Shown here in pieces: positions 15,500 to 23,375 of a stretch of DNA of 40,924 nucleotides. The position numbers and the translations under genes were made by a program. The notes below the pieces were generated by a model, which saw only the letters and a list, made by a program, of their open reading frames with translations, was not told the origin of the DNA and made no database searches. The stretch's first letter is position 1. Every line of letters begins with the position of its first letter. Origin of the DNA: JAOAFZ01 sp964407325 (GTDB taxonomy: Bacteria > Patescibacteriota > Microgenomatia > UBA1406 > GWC2-37-13); the NCBI GenBank assembly GCA_964407325.1, contig CAYOVA010000009.1, positions 1-40,924 on the forward strand, in the 5' to 3' direction.

Positions 15500-17182
15500 T
15501 CACCTTCTCCTGAAGATTTTCTCAAGCTCAACAGTTGTTACTTCCACTTTTACCGGTCTCCCGTGAGGGCACGTATATTGAGTTCGGCACTCTTCCAATT
15601 TTTTGATTACTTCTTTAGCCTGTTCTTTGGTAAGTTTGTCGCCGGACTTAATTGCAGTTCGGCACGCAAGGTAACTGAGCATTCTGTGCGATTTTTGATC
15701 GAGGGCTATTGATCCGATTCCGGATTGAAAATCGTGCACTACTTCTATAATAAGCGCAATTGGATCTCTGTCCTGAAAGATCTTTGGTATTGCTGTTAGT
15801 TTGAATAGATTGGTACCAAATTCTTCGATATCAAAGCCGAGTCTGCTGAATTCGGACTGGTATTCGCGTATGGTTTCCGCATCTCCCGGGTTTACTTCAA
15901 ACACAGTGGCTTTTTTTAGTTGCACAGCTTCCCGTGTATCACGCTGCTTTTCAAATTCTTGCAAAAACTGCTCGTACAGAATGCGTTCGTGGGCTGCATG
16001 CTGGTCCACCATCATAATTCCTTTGCGCGTTTGGACAATTAAATACAGATTATGAACCTGCAACACGTCTCCGCTTTGCTTCCATTCGGTAAACTCCCTC
16101 CCCCAGGGATCAACTTCTTTCCGAAGCACTTTTGCTGCATATGTTTTTGTACCGCCATCGTGGAGGAGCTCCCCTTCGTGTGGCATATAGGTTAGATTGT
16201 TTTGCTGAAGGGTAGCCTCTACCGTTTTTTTAAGCAGGTTTGCAATCTGCTGGTCATTGAGTATATGAATTTGCTCTTTTCGCGGATGAATATTTACATC
16301 CAGATGATGAGAGGGGAGCGTAAAGTAGAGCACGACGAAGGGTTGTGTTCGTGGTTCCAGTAAACTGCCATAGGCCAACTTTAGCATAGTGCTAAGAATC
16401 TGATAATCAACACGGCGCTTGTTGACAATAAAATACTGCTTTTGCGGCAGTCGTTCTGCTAACGGTTTGCTAATAAACCCAGTAACAGCTAATTCTCCTT
16501 CATGAATAGCAATCGGCAGTAAATGGGGGGCAACCAACTCACCGAACAAGCTTTCCAGACGCTCTTCGTATTCCTGTTGTTGAGGGACATCGAGGAGCAG
16601 TTTTTTATTGTTCTCTACTCGGAATCCAACTAATGGCCAGGCGAGCGCGATTTCTGAAACAATTTCAAGAATAAATCGTAGTTCCGTGTGTTTTGACTTA
16701 AGAAAGTTTTTTCGTACCGGCGTACTACTGAAGAGATCTTCAACAATTATGCTCGTCCCTTCCGGCATCCCTAATTTGTGTGAGTCAATATGCCTCCCAT
16801 CCTCTACCACTACTTCAAACCCCGCTATCTGCCCTTTTTGTCGTGATTGAATACGGAGTCGGGCTATTGCTGCAATACTGTTAAGAGCTTCACCCCGAAA
16901 GCCAAGGGTTGCAATCTTTGCAAAGTCATCAGCAGATCTGATTTTACTTGTCGTATGGGGAAGGAAACTTACCTTCATATCATTTGCACTCATTCCTTCA
17001 CCATTATCATGAACGCAAATCTTCTGTAATCCGCTTTCCTCAAGCACAATTTCTATGCGGGTTGCCCCGGCATCCAGTGCATTTTCCACAAGCTCCTTCA
17101 CCGCATACGCAGGACGTTCGATTACTTCACCAGCTGCAATTTTTGAGACTAAATCCTCCGGTAGAGGCTGAATTCTGCTCAT
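15500..17182 (-). CDS. mutL: DNA mismatch repair protein MutL
   Basis: Links mismatch recognition by MutS to strand removal. The N-terminal GHKL ATPase is intact: KELVENALDAGAT, DNGEGM and GFRGEAL. The C-terminal domain has the endonuclease motif DQHAAHERILYE (first Asp at about residue 393) and the conserved CPHGRPV near the end. This MutL should therefore nick DNA itself, as in bacteria that lack MutH. The start chosen is MSRIQPLP at 17182; the frame could extend 17 residues further. TATACT lies 9 nt before this ATG. The 560-residue length is normal. mutS lies upstream on the same strand, separated from it by a toxin-antitoxin pair. Confidence 0.95.
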   Translation of the reverse strand: MSRIQPLPEDLVSKIAAGEVIERPAYAVKELVENALDAGATRIEIVLEESGLQKICVHDNGEGMSANDMKVSFLPHTTSKIRSADDFAKIATLGFRGEALNSIAAIARLRIQSRQKGQIAGFEVVVEDGRHIDSHKLGMPEGTSIIVEDLFSSTPVRKNFLKSKHTELRFILEIVSEIALAWPLVGFRVENNKKLLLDVPQQQEYEERLESLFGELVAPHLLPIAIHEGELAVTGFISKPLAERLPQKQYFIVNKRRVDYQILSTMLKLAYGSLLEPRTQPFVVLYFTLPSHHLDVNIHPRKEQIHILNDQQIANLLKKTVEATLQQNNLTYMPHEGELLHDGGTKTYAAKVLRKEVDPWGREFTEWKQSGDVLQVHNLYLIVQTRKGIMMVDQHAAHERILYEQFLQEFEKQRDTREAVQLKKATVFEVNPGDAETIREYQSEFSRLGFDIEEFGTNLFKLTAIPKIFQDRDPIALIIEVVHDFQSGIGSIALDQKSHRMLSYLACRTAIKSGDKLTKEQAKEVIKKLEECRTQYTCPHGRPVKVEVTTVELEKIFRRR

Positions 17183-17191
17183 AGTGAACTC

Positions 17192-17197
17192 AGTATA
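17192..17197 (-). promoter_or_regulatory. -10 box (TATACT) of mutL
   Basis: Ends 9 nt before the mutL ATG at 17182, so mutL probably has its own promoter despite the neighbouring genes upstream. Confidence 0.5.
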
Positions 17198-17239
17198 GCA
17201 AAGTACATTGGAGTTAAATTTATGAGGGAACACTACCTT

Positions 17240-17620
17240 TTATATTCTCTTTAAGTCTTTGTCGAAACTTAAGACCCTCGCATTATCGTGAAGAGCTAAG
17301 AAATATAAGTAACAGTCAACAAGATCAATAGAAATTTGACCGTACTTTCCTATGGACTGGATAAGAACCTGTTTATTACTGACTGTCAAATAGGGTGTTT
17401 TTACTATAGAGAGAAGATGTATTGCAATATCTTTGCGGGAAACCTTGTATAACTTTCGCAATACATATTCAACTTCAAAAACAATTTCGGGGATAAGTAT
17501 TAGTTCAATTTTTCTTTCTTTTGCCTCGAGAAAGTAATTGTAAGCCTTTGTAGAAAGATTTTTGTTATCTTTCAGAAGCAGGCGAAGAATAATGTTCGTG
17601 TCCAGATAATACTTATTCAT
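17240..17620 (-). CDS. PIN-domain ribonuclease toxin (VapC-like)
   Basis: 126 residues starting MNKYYLDTNIILRLL, with the first catalytic acid in LDTN. Further acidic residues are in VFEVEYVL, ISIDLVDCYLYFLA and LSFDKDLKRI, which fits a PIN-type metal-dependent RNase. The start at 17620 is chosen because it begins at the LDTN strand and overlaps the antitoxin stop by 8 nt (ATGAATAA). That arrangement is typical of translationally coupled toxin-antitoxin pairs. A longer frame to 17659 adds 13 residues that do not look like a PIN N-terminus. Cellular target unknown. Confidence 0.88.
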   Translation of the reverse strand: MNKYYLDTNIILRLLLKDNKNLSTKAYNYFLEAKERKIELILIPEIVFEVEYVLRKLYKVSRKDIAIHLLSIVKTPYLTVSNKQVLIQSIGKYGQISIDLVDCYLYFLALHDNARVLSFDKDLKRI

Positions 17621-17867
17621 ACTTTTCTGAAGCAGCATCCGTAAGTATCTGCTCTTCAAGCTCTACTACATCCTCTATTGATTTATCTTGTATTGCTTTA
17701 TCATTCAGGACACCATACTGAGAAAGGATATCGGGTGCAGGTTCCATAACAATAGTATTTCCCTCTTCTCTAAGAATGAGTTTTGCATTATCGAGCTTTA
17801 ATTTTCGCCTAATTTGCGCAGGTATGGTAATCTGGCCTTGAGCAGTTACGGTAACTTGATATAACAT
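17613..17867 (-). CDS. AbrB/MazE-type antitoxin
   Basis: 84 residues. The N-terminal swapped-hairpin DNA-binding domain reads VTVTAQGQITIPAQIRRKL and is a clear SpoVT/AbrB match. The C-terminal half is acidic (SIEDVVELEEQIL) and should wrap and neutralise the PIN toxin encoded downstream. It probably represses its own promoter. The sequence AAGTAATG occurs twice around the -35 box, with a related inverted copy near the start codon, so these are operator candidates. Confidence 0.9.
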   Translation of the reverse strand: MLYQVTVTAQGQITIPAQIRRKLKLDNAKLILREEGNTIVMEPAPDILSQYGVLNDKAIQDKSIEDVVELEEQILTDAASEKYE

Positions 17868-17875
17868 ATGCAGTA

Positions 17876-17904
17876 ATAATATAAATTTGCATTACTTTTG
17901 TCAA
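17876..17904 (-). promoter_or_regulatory. Promoter of the AbrB/PIN pair
   Basis: On the minus strand, TTGACA (17899-17904), a 17-bp spacer and TATTAT (17876-17881), the latter 8 nt before the ATG. AAGTAATG lies on each side of the -35 box and ATTACT lies between the -10 box and the start, giving a likely autorepression site. Confidence 0.7.
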
Positions 17905-17924
17905 CTCCCATTACTTCTCTGTCT

Positions 17925-20732
17925 TCATCTATCAAAAGTCTTTTTCAGCTCTGAAACCAGTTCCAGTGCCTGTAGGGGAGTGGTGTTGTTTATATCGACG
18001 TCTTCGAGGATGGCTTGCAGTTTTTTGAGTTCAGAATTTTGTGTGCTATTTTGGTTTTGAGATTTTACGACGTCTTCACTACTCTTCTCTTCTAGTTTTT
18101 TTAACAGCTCCTGGGCCCGTTTTGTTACTGCTTTTGGAACTCCTGCTAATTCAGCTACAGCGATTCCAAAACTATGTGACGCGCCGCCATCCATTAACGT
18201 ATGCAAAAAGACCGGTTTTCCCCGTTCCTTTTCAATCGCCATATGCATGTTGCGGATCTGAGTAGGGAAGAGGGTCTGTAATTCCTGGAGTTCATGGTAG
18301 TGGGTAGCAAAGAGGGTCTTGGCAGCTACATTTGGCTGCGTTACCAGATACTCAGCCACAGCCCAGGCAATGCTGATACCGTCAAAAGTACTCGTTCCAC
18401 GCCCGATTTCATCCATAACAATTAGGCTGTTTGAGGTAGCATTGTTAAGAATTAACGACGTCTCCACCATTTCCACCATAAAGGTCGACATCCCCTGGCT
18501 AATTACATCTGATGCTCCCGACCGTACAAATATTCGGTCTACTACGCTCAATTCCGCTTCTTGAGCCGAAACAAAACTGCCAATCTGGCTCATTAACGTG
18601 ATTAAGGCAACTTGTCGAATATATACCGACTTCCCGGCCATGTTTGGACCGGTGAGCAGGATGAGTTGCGGCGCATTTTCGTGATGAACGTTTTCGCCAT
18701 CCACATTTTCTCCCGACTTCGACTTCCCGCCTGTTTTAGCGTGCGAGCCTGGCAAGCCGGAGGAGAGGGTAGTGGGATTTGGAACAAACCGGGTTTCGTG
18801 CAATAGTTGTTCAACAACCGGATGGCGCCCATTTGTTATTTGTATAGTTTGAGATTTTACGACGTCTGGTCGGGAGTAGTGGAGACGTTCTGCAAGTTCT
18901 GCAAAATTTACCAAACAATCAATCGCAGCAACAGAATAAGCCGCAGCCTGGATCATTTCTGTATAGGTTAATACTTTGGCAACAACCTGCAAAAAGATCT
19001 CGTACTCCAGTGCGTTCATCCGCTCCTCGGCTGTTAAGATAATTTCTTCCTGACGCTTGAGCTCAGGTGTGATAAAGCGTTCGCCATTCACCAGTGTCTG
19101 TTTGCGCATGTAATCACTGGGAACATTCCCGGATTGAGCCCGGCTTACTTCAATGTAGAAACCGAATACCTTGTTGAATCGAACTTTCAAAGTCGAAATC
19201 CCGGTGCGTTCGCGTTCCTTTTGCTCAAGATCAACAATCCAGTCCTTGCCACCACGTACAGTCGTGCGCAATTCATCAAGTTCAGAATTGACCCCTCTCT
19301 CGATCAAATTTCCATTTTTTGGGTCAAATGCAGGGTCTGGCAAAATAAATTTAGCGATGAATTTCACTATTTCCCCTATCTCCTTGTCGACCCCTCTCGC
19401 GAGCTCCCCCGCTAGGGGAGAGGGGAGAGTTGCTACCCTATCACCTATCTCCCCCATTATAATTAGGCTGTTTTTTAGCGCAATTAAGTCTTTTGCATTT
19501 CCCAAATTCGTAGAAAGGCGCGCCACAATGCGCTCCACATCGTATATATCCCCCATCGCGGTACGTATCTCTGTGCGTAGCTTTCTATTGCGAAGAAAGA
19601 GCTCTACGCAGTCATGACGGGCGATTATCTTGTCACGGTCAATTAGCGGCTTCATTACCCACCTTCTTAATAGTCTGGACCCCATCGGCGTTACCGTATC
19701 ATCTAACACGTGAAGAAGCGAGCCACGACGCTCTCCTTCGCGTATCGTGATGAACAATTCCAGATTGGCAATCGTGCTGCGATCCAGCTGCATCGTATCT
19801 TCGGAAGAGTAGAGAGCAATTTTCTTTATGTGGCTTACTTGGCCTTTTTGCGTGTCGATCAGGTAATGAAGCAGGGCGGCACTCGCCTGTTGGGCGTATT
19901 TTTTGGCGTCGATATCAAAAACACCAAGTGAATTTACATGAAAAATCTCTTTTATTGCCGCTTCAGCCCGTCGTGCATACCTATCCCACTCTATATACGG
20001 GAAGATATTCATGTCGCCGACTTGAGTCAATAACCTCAAGATATCGGGATTGTTGTAATCTTCTTCTGAAAGCACACACTCAGCAGGCAACAAGCGGCTT
20101 AATTCGTCTAGCAGGACTTGTTCCGCTCGTTCTCCCGCATATTCGGCAGTTTGGAAGAATCCGGTTGAAATATCAGCTATAGCAAGACCAATATTGCGAA
20201 AGTCCCCAGCTGGGGACTTTCCACGCAGGGAAACAGTGATAATATAGTTATTCCGTTTGCGATCAAGCGCATTTTCGTCTAACAAAGTGCCTGGTGTAAC
20301 AATACGAATAACATCGCGCTTTACTATTCCCTGTTTATTGGGCGGCGTAAGCTGCTCGCATATAGCCACTTTGTAGCCCGCCTTTACCATCTTGTTCAAA
20401 TATGAATCCACGGCATGATACGGTACACCCGCCATCGGGATACGCCCTTCTTTCCCTTTGGAACGGCTGGTTAGAGTAATATCTAACACGCGAGCACCAA
20501 TTTTGGCATCTTCAAGGAACATTTCATAAAAATCACCCATACGGAAGAACAAAATGCAGTCCTGGTACTGTTTTTTTACCTCCATGTACTGCCTCATCAT
20601 CGGGGTACTGAAGTCTGCATCGTTTGATGCCTCGCTTGAAGTTTCCCTAGAAGGCCTGGCAGAATACCCCACAGAACCAGTATCAGAAGTGAGCGTAGAA
20701 TTGAATGGCAATTCTGTATCTGAAGATGACAT
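17925..20732 (-). CDS. mutS: DNA mismatch repair protein MutS with in-frame repeat insertions
   Basis: Recognises mismatches and signals to MutL. The mismatch-wedge Phe-x-Glu is intact (Phe68-Tyr-Glu70 in FRMGDFYEMF). The ATPase has Walker A TGPNMAGKS at about residue 692, a DEIGRGTSTFDG Walker B/signature and the ATHYHEL motif. At 935 residues it is longer than typical MutS (about 850). The excess comes from a Ser/Thr-rich N-terminal extension of about 32 residues and from internal insertions: GKSPAGDF at 171-178, LPSPLAGE at about 437-444, and a Gly/Ser/Lys/Asn/Glu-rich stretch at about 650-677 just before Walker A. Several insertions coincide with palindromes or repeats in the DNA. The catalytic core is intact, so the protein is probably active. 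Confidence 0.96.
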   Translation of the reverse strand: MSSSDTELPFNSTLTSDTGSVGYSARPSRETSSEASNDADFSTPMMRQYMEVKKQYQDCILFFRMGDFYEMFLEDAKIGARVLDITLTSRSKGKEGRIPMAGVPYHAVDSYLNKMVKAGYKVAICEQLTPPNKQGIVKRDVIRIVTPGTLLDENALDRKRNNYIITVSLRGKSPAGDFRNIGLAIADISTGFFQTAEYAGERAEQVLLDELSRLLPAECVLSEEDYNNPDILRLLTQVGDMNIFPYIEWDRYARRAEAAIKEIFHVNSLGVFDIDAKKYAQQASAALLHYLIDTQKGQVSHIKKIALYSSEDTMQLDRSTIANLELFITIREGERRGSLLHVLDDTVTPMGSRLLRRWVMKPLIDRDKIIARHDCVELFLRNRKLRTEIRTAMGDIYDVERIVARLSTNLGNAKDLIALKNSLIIMGEIGDRVATLPSPLAGELARGVDKEIGEIVKFIAKFILPDPAFDPKNGNLIERGVNSELDELRTTVRGGKDWIVDLEQKERERTGISTLKVRFNKVFGFYIEVSRAQSGNVPSDYMRKQTLVNGERFITPELKRQEEIILTAEERMNALEYEIFLQVVAKVLTYTEMIQAAAYSVAAIDCLVNFAELAERLHYSRPDVVKSQTIQITNGRHPVVEQLLHETRFVPNPTTLSSGLPGSHAKTGGKSKSGENVDGENVHHENAPQLILLTGPNMAGKSVYIRQVALITLMSQIGSFVSAQEAELSVVDRIFVRSGASDVISQGMSTFMVEMVETSLILNNATSNSLIVMDEIGRGTSTFDGISIAWAVAEYLVTQPNVAAKTLFATHYHELQELQTLFPTQIRNMHMAIEKERGKPVFLHTLMDGGASHSFGIAVAELAGVPKAVTKRAQELLKKLEEKSSEDVVKSQNQNSTQNSELKKLQAILEDVDINNTTPLQALELVSELKKTFDR
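18056..18075. repeat. 20-bp direct repeat inside mutS, copy A
   Basis: TTTGAGATTTTACGACGTCT is identical at 18848-18867. Both copies are in the same reading frame and encode DVVKSQ, here at about residues 887-892 in the C-terminal tail. Confidence 0.8.
18848..18867. repeat. 20-bp direct repeat inside mutS, copy B
   Basis: Identical to copy A, 792 bp away (264 codons). This copy encodes DVVKSQ just before the ITNGRHPVVEQ segment. Confidence 0.8.
19391..19425. repeat. SPLAGE-type palindromic element inside mutS
   Basis: An outer 8-bp stem (CCCCTCTC and GAGAGGGG) encloses an inner stem (CTCCCC with GGGGAG). On the mutS strand it encodes LPSPLAGE. From memory, palindromes encoding this peptide recur as extragenic and intragenic repeats in many bacteria. 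Here it lies between two helices of the MutS core and keeps the frame. Confidence 0.7.
20198..20221. repeat. 24-bp perfect palindrome inside mutS
   Basis: GAAAGTCCCCAG is followed directly by its exact reverse complement, with no mismatch. It is in frame and encodes the GKSPAGDF loop, an insertion relative to typical MutS connector-region sequences. Confidence 0.8.
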
Positions 20733-20738
20733 GTATAT

Positions 20739-20744
20739 ATACTA
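20739..20744 (-). promoter_or_regulatory. -10 box (TAGTAT) of mutS, leaderless spacing
   Basis: Ends 6 nt before the mutS ATG, within a short TA-rich run, and supports the long N-terminus as translated. Confidence 0.45.
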
Positions 20745-20793
20745 GCGAAGATAAGGCTAAGTGCAAGTGAAGGGTATAGATGCGTTGTTGATG

Positions 20794-20814
20794 GAGGGGG
20801 CACGTTGCCCCCTC
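20794..20814 (-). terminator. Hairpin after the 20843 gene, shared with the divergent gene
   Basis: Read on the minus strand, GAGGGGGCA, loop ACG, TGCCCCCTC: a 9-bp perfect stem. It lies about 30 nt after the stop codon and has no T-run. The same hairpin, in the same sense relative to its gene, follows the divergent gene at 21687-21711. Confidence 0.6.
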
Positions 20815-20842
20815 ACATATAGTTTGCCGTTGGGGAAGTCCT

Positions 20843-21229
20843 CTACATCCCCGGGGGCAGCAGTTTCAGGGAGTTCAGTATGAGGTACGTCATCCCTCCC
20901 AACATCATGCCCAACAGGAACACCAGTGCATAGAGCTTTACGCCCATTCCTTTCAGGTCGAACGCCCAGTGAATTACGGCACCGACAAGCCAAGAAAGCC
21001 CCACTCCGATGGCGAACACCTTTATCATTGCTTCAGGGGAGGGGTCAGGAATGGCAAAAAGGTACTGCGGCGCAATCATGATGGGATAGCTCAGCGCAAC
21101 TCCAAGCCAGAATGCGGCAGTGCACAGCTTCCGGGCAGCAAGGGTTTGCTTCATAACAATAACCACTACCTGGACCACCCGTATCGGCCATCCTGCTGCA
21201 ACCACCAGCGAGCTAATTACCTGTCTCAT
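20843..21229 (-). CDS. Small membrane protein, unknown
   Basis: 128 residues from the ATG at 21229. A longer frame begins at 21337, but the strong Shine-Dalgarno at 21233-21244 fixes the inner ATG. The protein has an amphipathic or hydrophobic N-terminus and about three membrane helices (around residues 35-60, 68-90 and 98-120), with an SYPIMIAPQYLFAIPDP loop. I do not recognise a family. The sequence is GC-richer than most of the window. It is divergent from the coiled-coil gene at 21396, and both end in the same hairpin, which suggests a paired function or shared origin. Confidence 0.65.
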   Translation of the reverse strand: MRQVISSLVVAAGWPIRVVQVVVIVMKQTLAARKLCTAAFWLGVALSYPIMIAPQYLFAIPDPSPEAMIKVFAIGVGLSWLVGAVIHWAFDLKGMGVKLYALVFLLGMMLGGMTYLILNSLKLLPPGM

Positions 21230-21232
21230 ACA

Positions 21233-21244
21233 CTCCTCCTCCTT
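21233..21244 (-). promoter_or_regulatory. Extended Shine-Dalgarno of the 20843 gene
   Basis: On the minus strand, AAGGAGGAGGAG ends 3 nt before ATG 21229; its upstream AGGAGG lies at a normal spacing. It is one of the few strong ribosome-binding sites in the window and decides this start. Confidence 0.7.
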
Positions 21245-21359
21245 GTTAATCACCACAATGATTAAGTGAAGGGCATTGTACCCTTCCATAGTCTCAGAAT
21301 TATACAAGATGTTTAATTCACTTGTTACACTTATCACATCCCCGCAGTCTTTTAGCGGA

Positions 21360-21389
21360 TATACTATAACTTCGCACCTACAGAGGAGG
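21360..21389 (+). promoter_or_regulatory. -10 box and Shine-Dalgarno of the 21396 gene
   Basis: TATACT at 21360-21365, then GAGGAGG at 21383-21389, 6 nt before the ATG. The leader is about 24 nt, the opposite of the leaderless pattern elsewhere. Confidence 0.6.
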
Positions 21390-21395
21390 CCAGAA

Positions 21396-21677
21396 ATGGC
21401 AGGCCGGATACAGACACAGGCACCAGTAGAAGCTCAGCCAACAAATGAAGAGCTTCGAGCCAAACTTGCAGACGTTCGACGTCAGCTTACCAACGCAAGG
21501 GTCGTAGAATCAATCGCTCTTGAGCAAATGGGAGCATACAGACAGGCAGCCGCAGATACAAGTCTGGTCGCCCTGATCGGCAGGGAGATGCTTGCCAACA
21601 TGTCCCAGGCTCGGGAGGAAATCAAGCTCCTCGAACAACAGGAGCGTGACTTGCTAACCCAATTGGCTTCGTTATAA
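21396..21677 (+). CDS. Small coiled-coil protein, unknown
   Basis: 93 residues starting MAGRIQTQAP. A longer frame begins at 21276, but the Shine-Dalgarno at 21383 sets the ATG at 21396. After a short polar N-terminus the rest is a helical coiled coil (TNEELRAKLADVRRQL and LEQQERDLLTQL). No membrane segment, no enzyme motif and no family I recognise. It is GC-richer than the neighbouring genes. The shared hairpin end links it to the divergent membrane protein; the two might interact, which is a guess from context. Confidence 0.6.
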   Translation: MAGRIQTQAPVEAQPTNEELRAKLADVRRQLTNARVVESIALEQMGAYRQAAADTSLVALIGREMLANMSQAREEIKLLEQQERDLLTQLASL

Positions 21678-21686
21678 GGAGGTGTT

Positions 21687-21711
21687 AGGAGGGGGCAACG
21701 TGCCCCCTCCT
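21687..21711 (+). terminator. Hairpin after the 21396 gene, twin of 20794-20814
   Basis: AGGAGGGGGCA, loop ACG, TGCCCCCTCCT: an 11-bp perfect stem 9 nt after the stop codon. The tail TCAAAACTC has no T-run, so ordinary intrinsic termination is doubtful. Confidence 0.6.
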
Positions 21712-21736
21712 CAAAACTCAACTATCTTGTCTTACA

Positions 21737-22053
21737 TAGGGAATCCTGCTCATCACATATCAAGATTTCTATCGAGAACATCTGTAAGGTCATCCGAGGA
21801 ATGCCTCAAGATATTTTTTCCTTTTGTCAAAATAACGTATATAAAGAGGTTGATATGAAGTGAGACACTGAGCAATTTTCTGAGTTGACGCTTTTTTTGT
21901 ATCACCAATATAGCTGTATTTTAGATCTAGTACCAGCAACTTGTACTTTACTTCTTTTGTCCACAAATACATTCGAGAGAGAAAATGAAATTGGGTATTC
22001 AGAGGAAGCCCCAGAAGGTTTTGAAGATAAAATTGTATGATTGTAGTAATCAT
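21737..22053 (-). pseudogene. Possible degraded small gene
   Basis: An open frame at 21790-22053 encodes 87 residues, best from the internal Met at MYLWTKEVKYKLLVLDLKYS. At its end there is a run of six A on the coding strand. A one-base shift there continues into a protein-like tail, LRHSSDDLTDVLDRNLDM, ending near 21756. That pattern suggests a frameshifted remnant. I do not recognise the family; the VLDLKY strand is faintly reminiscent of PD-(D/E)xK nucleases. It follows the ATP-grasp gene by 8 bp. Apart from this frame, 21712-22061 holds nothing I can identify. Confidence 0.3.
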
Positions 22054-22061
22054 GAACCATT

Positions 22062-23375
22062 TTATTTGACGTCCTGCGTTTCGTCTTCTTCGGGTTTCTT
22101 TTCTTCAAATAGAGCCGGTTTTATCAAGAAGCCTCCTAAGTCGCGGCGTCCAACTATAACAGGATATTTTAGTTTACTTCTATCTGTAGTCGACGCATGG
22201 GTGGCTATTTTTTTCCCTGCCAAAAAGAAGGTCGCCTTGACTAATGGTCGCTTTCCTTCACCGCTTGCCGAGCTTACGTTCACCATTTCCCCTGTTTCCG
22301 GCAACTCCAGCTCTTTTGCCAGCTTTTTATCGATAGAAGTTCTAAATGCACCTGTATCGAGTTTTGCTTCGACCTGTACCGACCTTCCGTTATGGGTAAG
22401 GGTAATAGGCTGGATAACTGTCAGAACACGTGTAGCAGGCTGTACTTTTTCTGCAAATGGTGACGCAAACAGTGACTTTGCTACTTCAATTCCGCGTTCT
22501 GGTGATGGGGTTGGGATCGCTTCAATACGCTCTAATCGAGTTCGTAGTGAAGCAAGATTTGCGTTTTGAATCGCCAGACCGGGACGGGCATTTACCTCGA
22601 GAACATTTGGCTCACCAAATTTATCCAAAACAACATCAACTCCTGCATATCCCAATCCGCAAGCTTGTTGAGACTTGGCAGCCAAAAGCATTATTTCATC
22701 CCATTTTGGAATACGAATACCGCGGGTTTTAATCTTCACCGAAGGAATTGTTTTGATAACCCCTTTTTTGCTGAACGCAGATGTTGTAATACCCGTACGC
22801 ATATCAATACCAAAACAGATTGCTCCGAGAGTATAGTTGGCCTTCCCTCCGGATTCCGCTGTTGGTAAGCGCAACATCGCCATCACCGGTATATTGTGGA
22901 ATGTAATTACGCGAACATCAGGAATGCCTACTCCTCCCAGCTTCTTAAACATAGGATGCGGAACCAGGCGGTCTTCGATAAAACACTTGTCCGGCAAGTA
23001 CTGAAGGGAAAATCCTCCTTCAAGGATATCAAGAGCGTGTTTTTGCATTTGCTCGATGGTAAACTCTTCCCCGACTACAGAGACAGCGTTTCCTTCTTTG
23101 AATTTGCGCAACGGAAGAATACCTCCTCCTGCATATCCACGGGCGGGTTTTATCACAAATCCGGTTTCCGGCAACGAAGACCAGTCAAATTCAAGAATAT
23201 CTTGGCGTGTTTCGAACCTGGCAAGCAAAGCGGGCGTTTTAATATTGTTCTTCAGCAGGAGTTTTTTTGTTTCCAACTTATCATCTGCATTTCGTTTTGC
23301 CTCAGCATTGTTAAACGGATAAATGTAGAGGTAATTTCGTGCATTCATGCCCAGGGGGGCTTTATTTACTGGCAT
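22062..23375 (-). CDS. ATP-grasp ligase (RimK/alpha-L-glutamate ligase-like) fused to a RimK-associated retropepsin-like domain
   Basis: Residues about 30-290 form an ATP-grasp ligase domain: FVIKPARGYAGGGI for the nucleotide-binding loop, then DVRVITFHNIPVMAMLRLP, YAGVDVVLD and PNVLEVNARPGL, whose Glu and Asn bind metal. Residues about 325-437 are a retropepsin-like domain with KLDTGAFRTSID (catalytic-type DTGA) and a VIVGRRDL strand. In Proteobacteria the ligase-like, retropepsin-like and 7TM proteins of this system are, as I recall, separate adjacent genes. Here the first two are one polypeptide, and the 7TM gene precedes it with a 14-bp overlap. The substrate is unknown; amino-acid ligation to an envelope component is plausible. 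Confidence 0.88.
   Translation of the reverse strand: MPVNKAPLGMNARNYLYIYPFNNAEAKRNADDKLETKKLLLKNNIKTPALLARFETRQDILEFDWSSLPETGFVIKPARGYAGGGILPLRKFKEGNAVSVVGEEFTIEQMQKHALDILEGGFSLQYLPDKCFIEDRLVPHPMFKKLGGVGIPDVRVITFHNIPVMAMLRLPTAESGGKANYTLGAICFGIDMRTGITTSAFSKKGVIKTIPSVKIKTRGIRIPKWDEIMLLAAKSQQACGLGYAGVDVVLDKFGEPNVLEVNARPGLAIQNANLASLRTRLERIEAIPTPSPERGIEVAKSLFASPFAEKVQPATRVLTVIQPITLTHNGRSVQVEAKLDTGAFRTSIDKKLAKELELPETGEMVNVSSASGEGKRPLVKATFFLAGKKIATHASTTDRSKLKYPVIVGRRDLGGFLIKPALFEEKKPEEDETQDVK

Noticed and set aside
14107..15531. Longer version of the HAD-like gene starting inside mutL
   Set aside because: The extra 37 residues overlap the end of mutL, and the promoter lies before the inner ATG at 15420.
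20794..20814. Calling the GGGGGCA hairpins classical intrinsic terminators
   Set aside because: Neither copy is followed by a T-run on the relevant strand, so they are listed with caution and termination is not assumed.
21985..22569. 194-residue plus-strand frame opposite the ATP-grasp/retropepsin gene
   Set aside because: It is fully antisense to a clear gene, Ser-rich as expected of a shadow, and has no ribosome-binding site.
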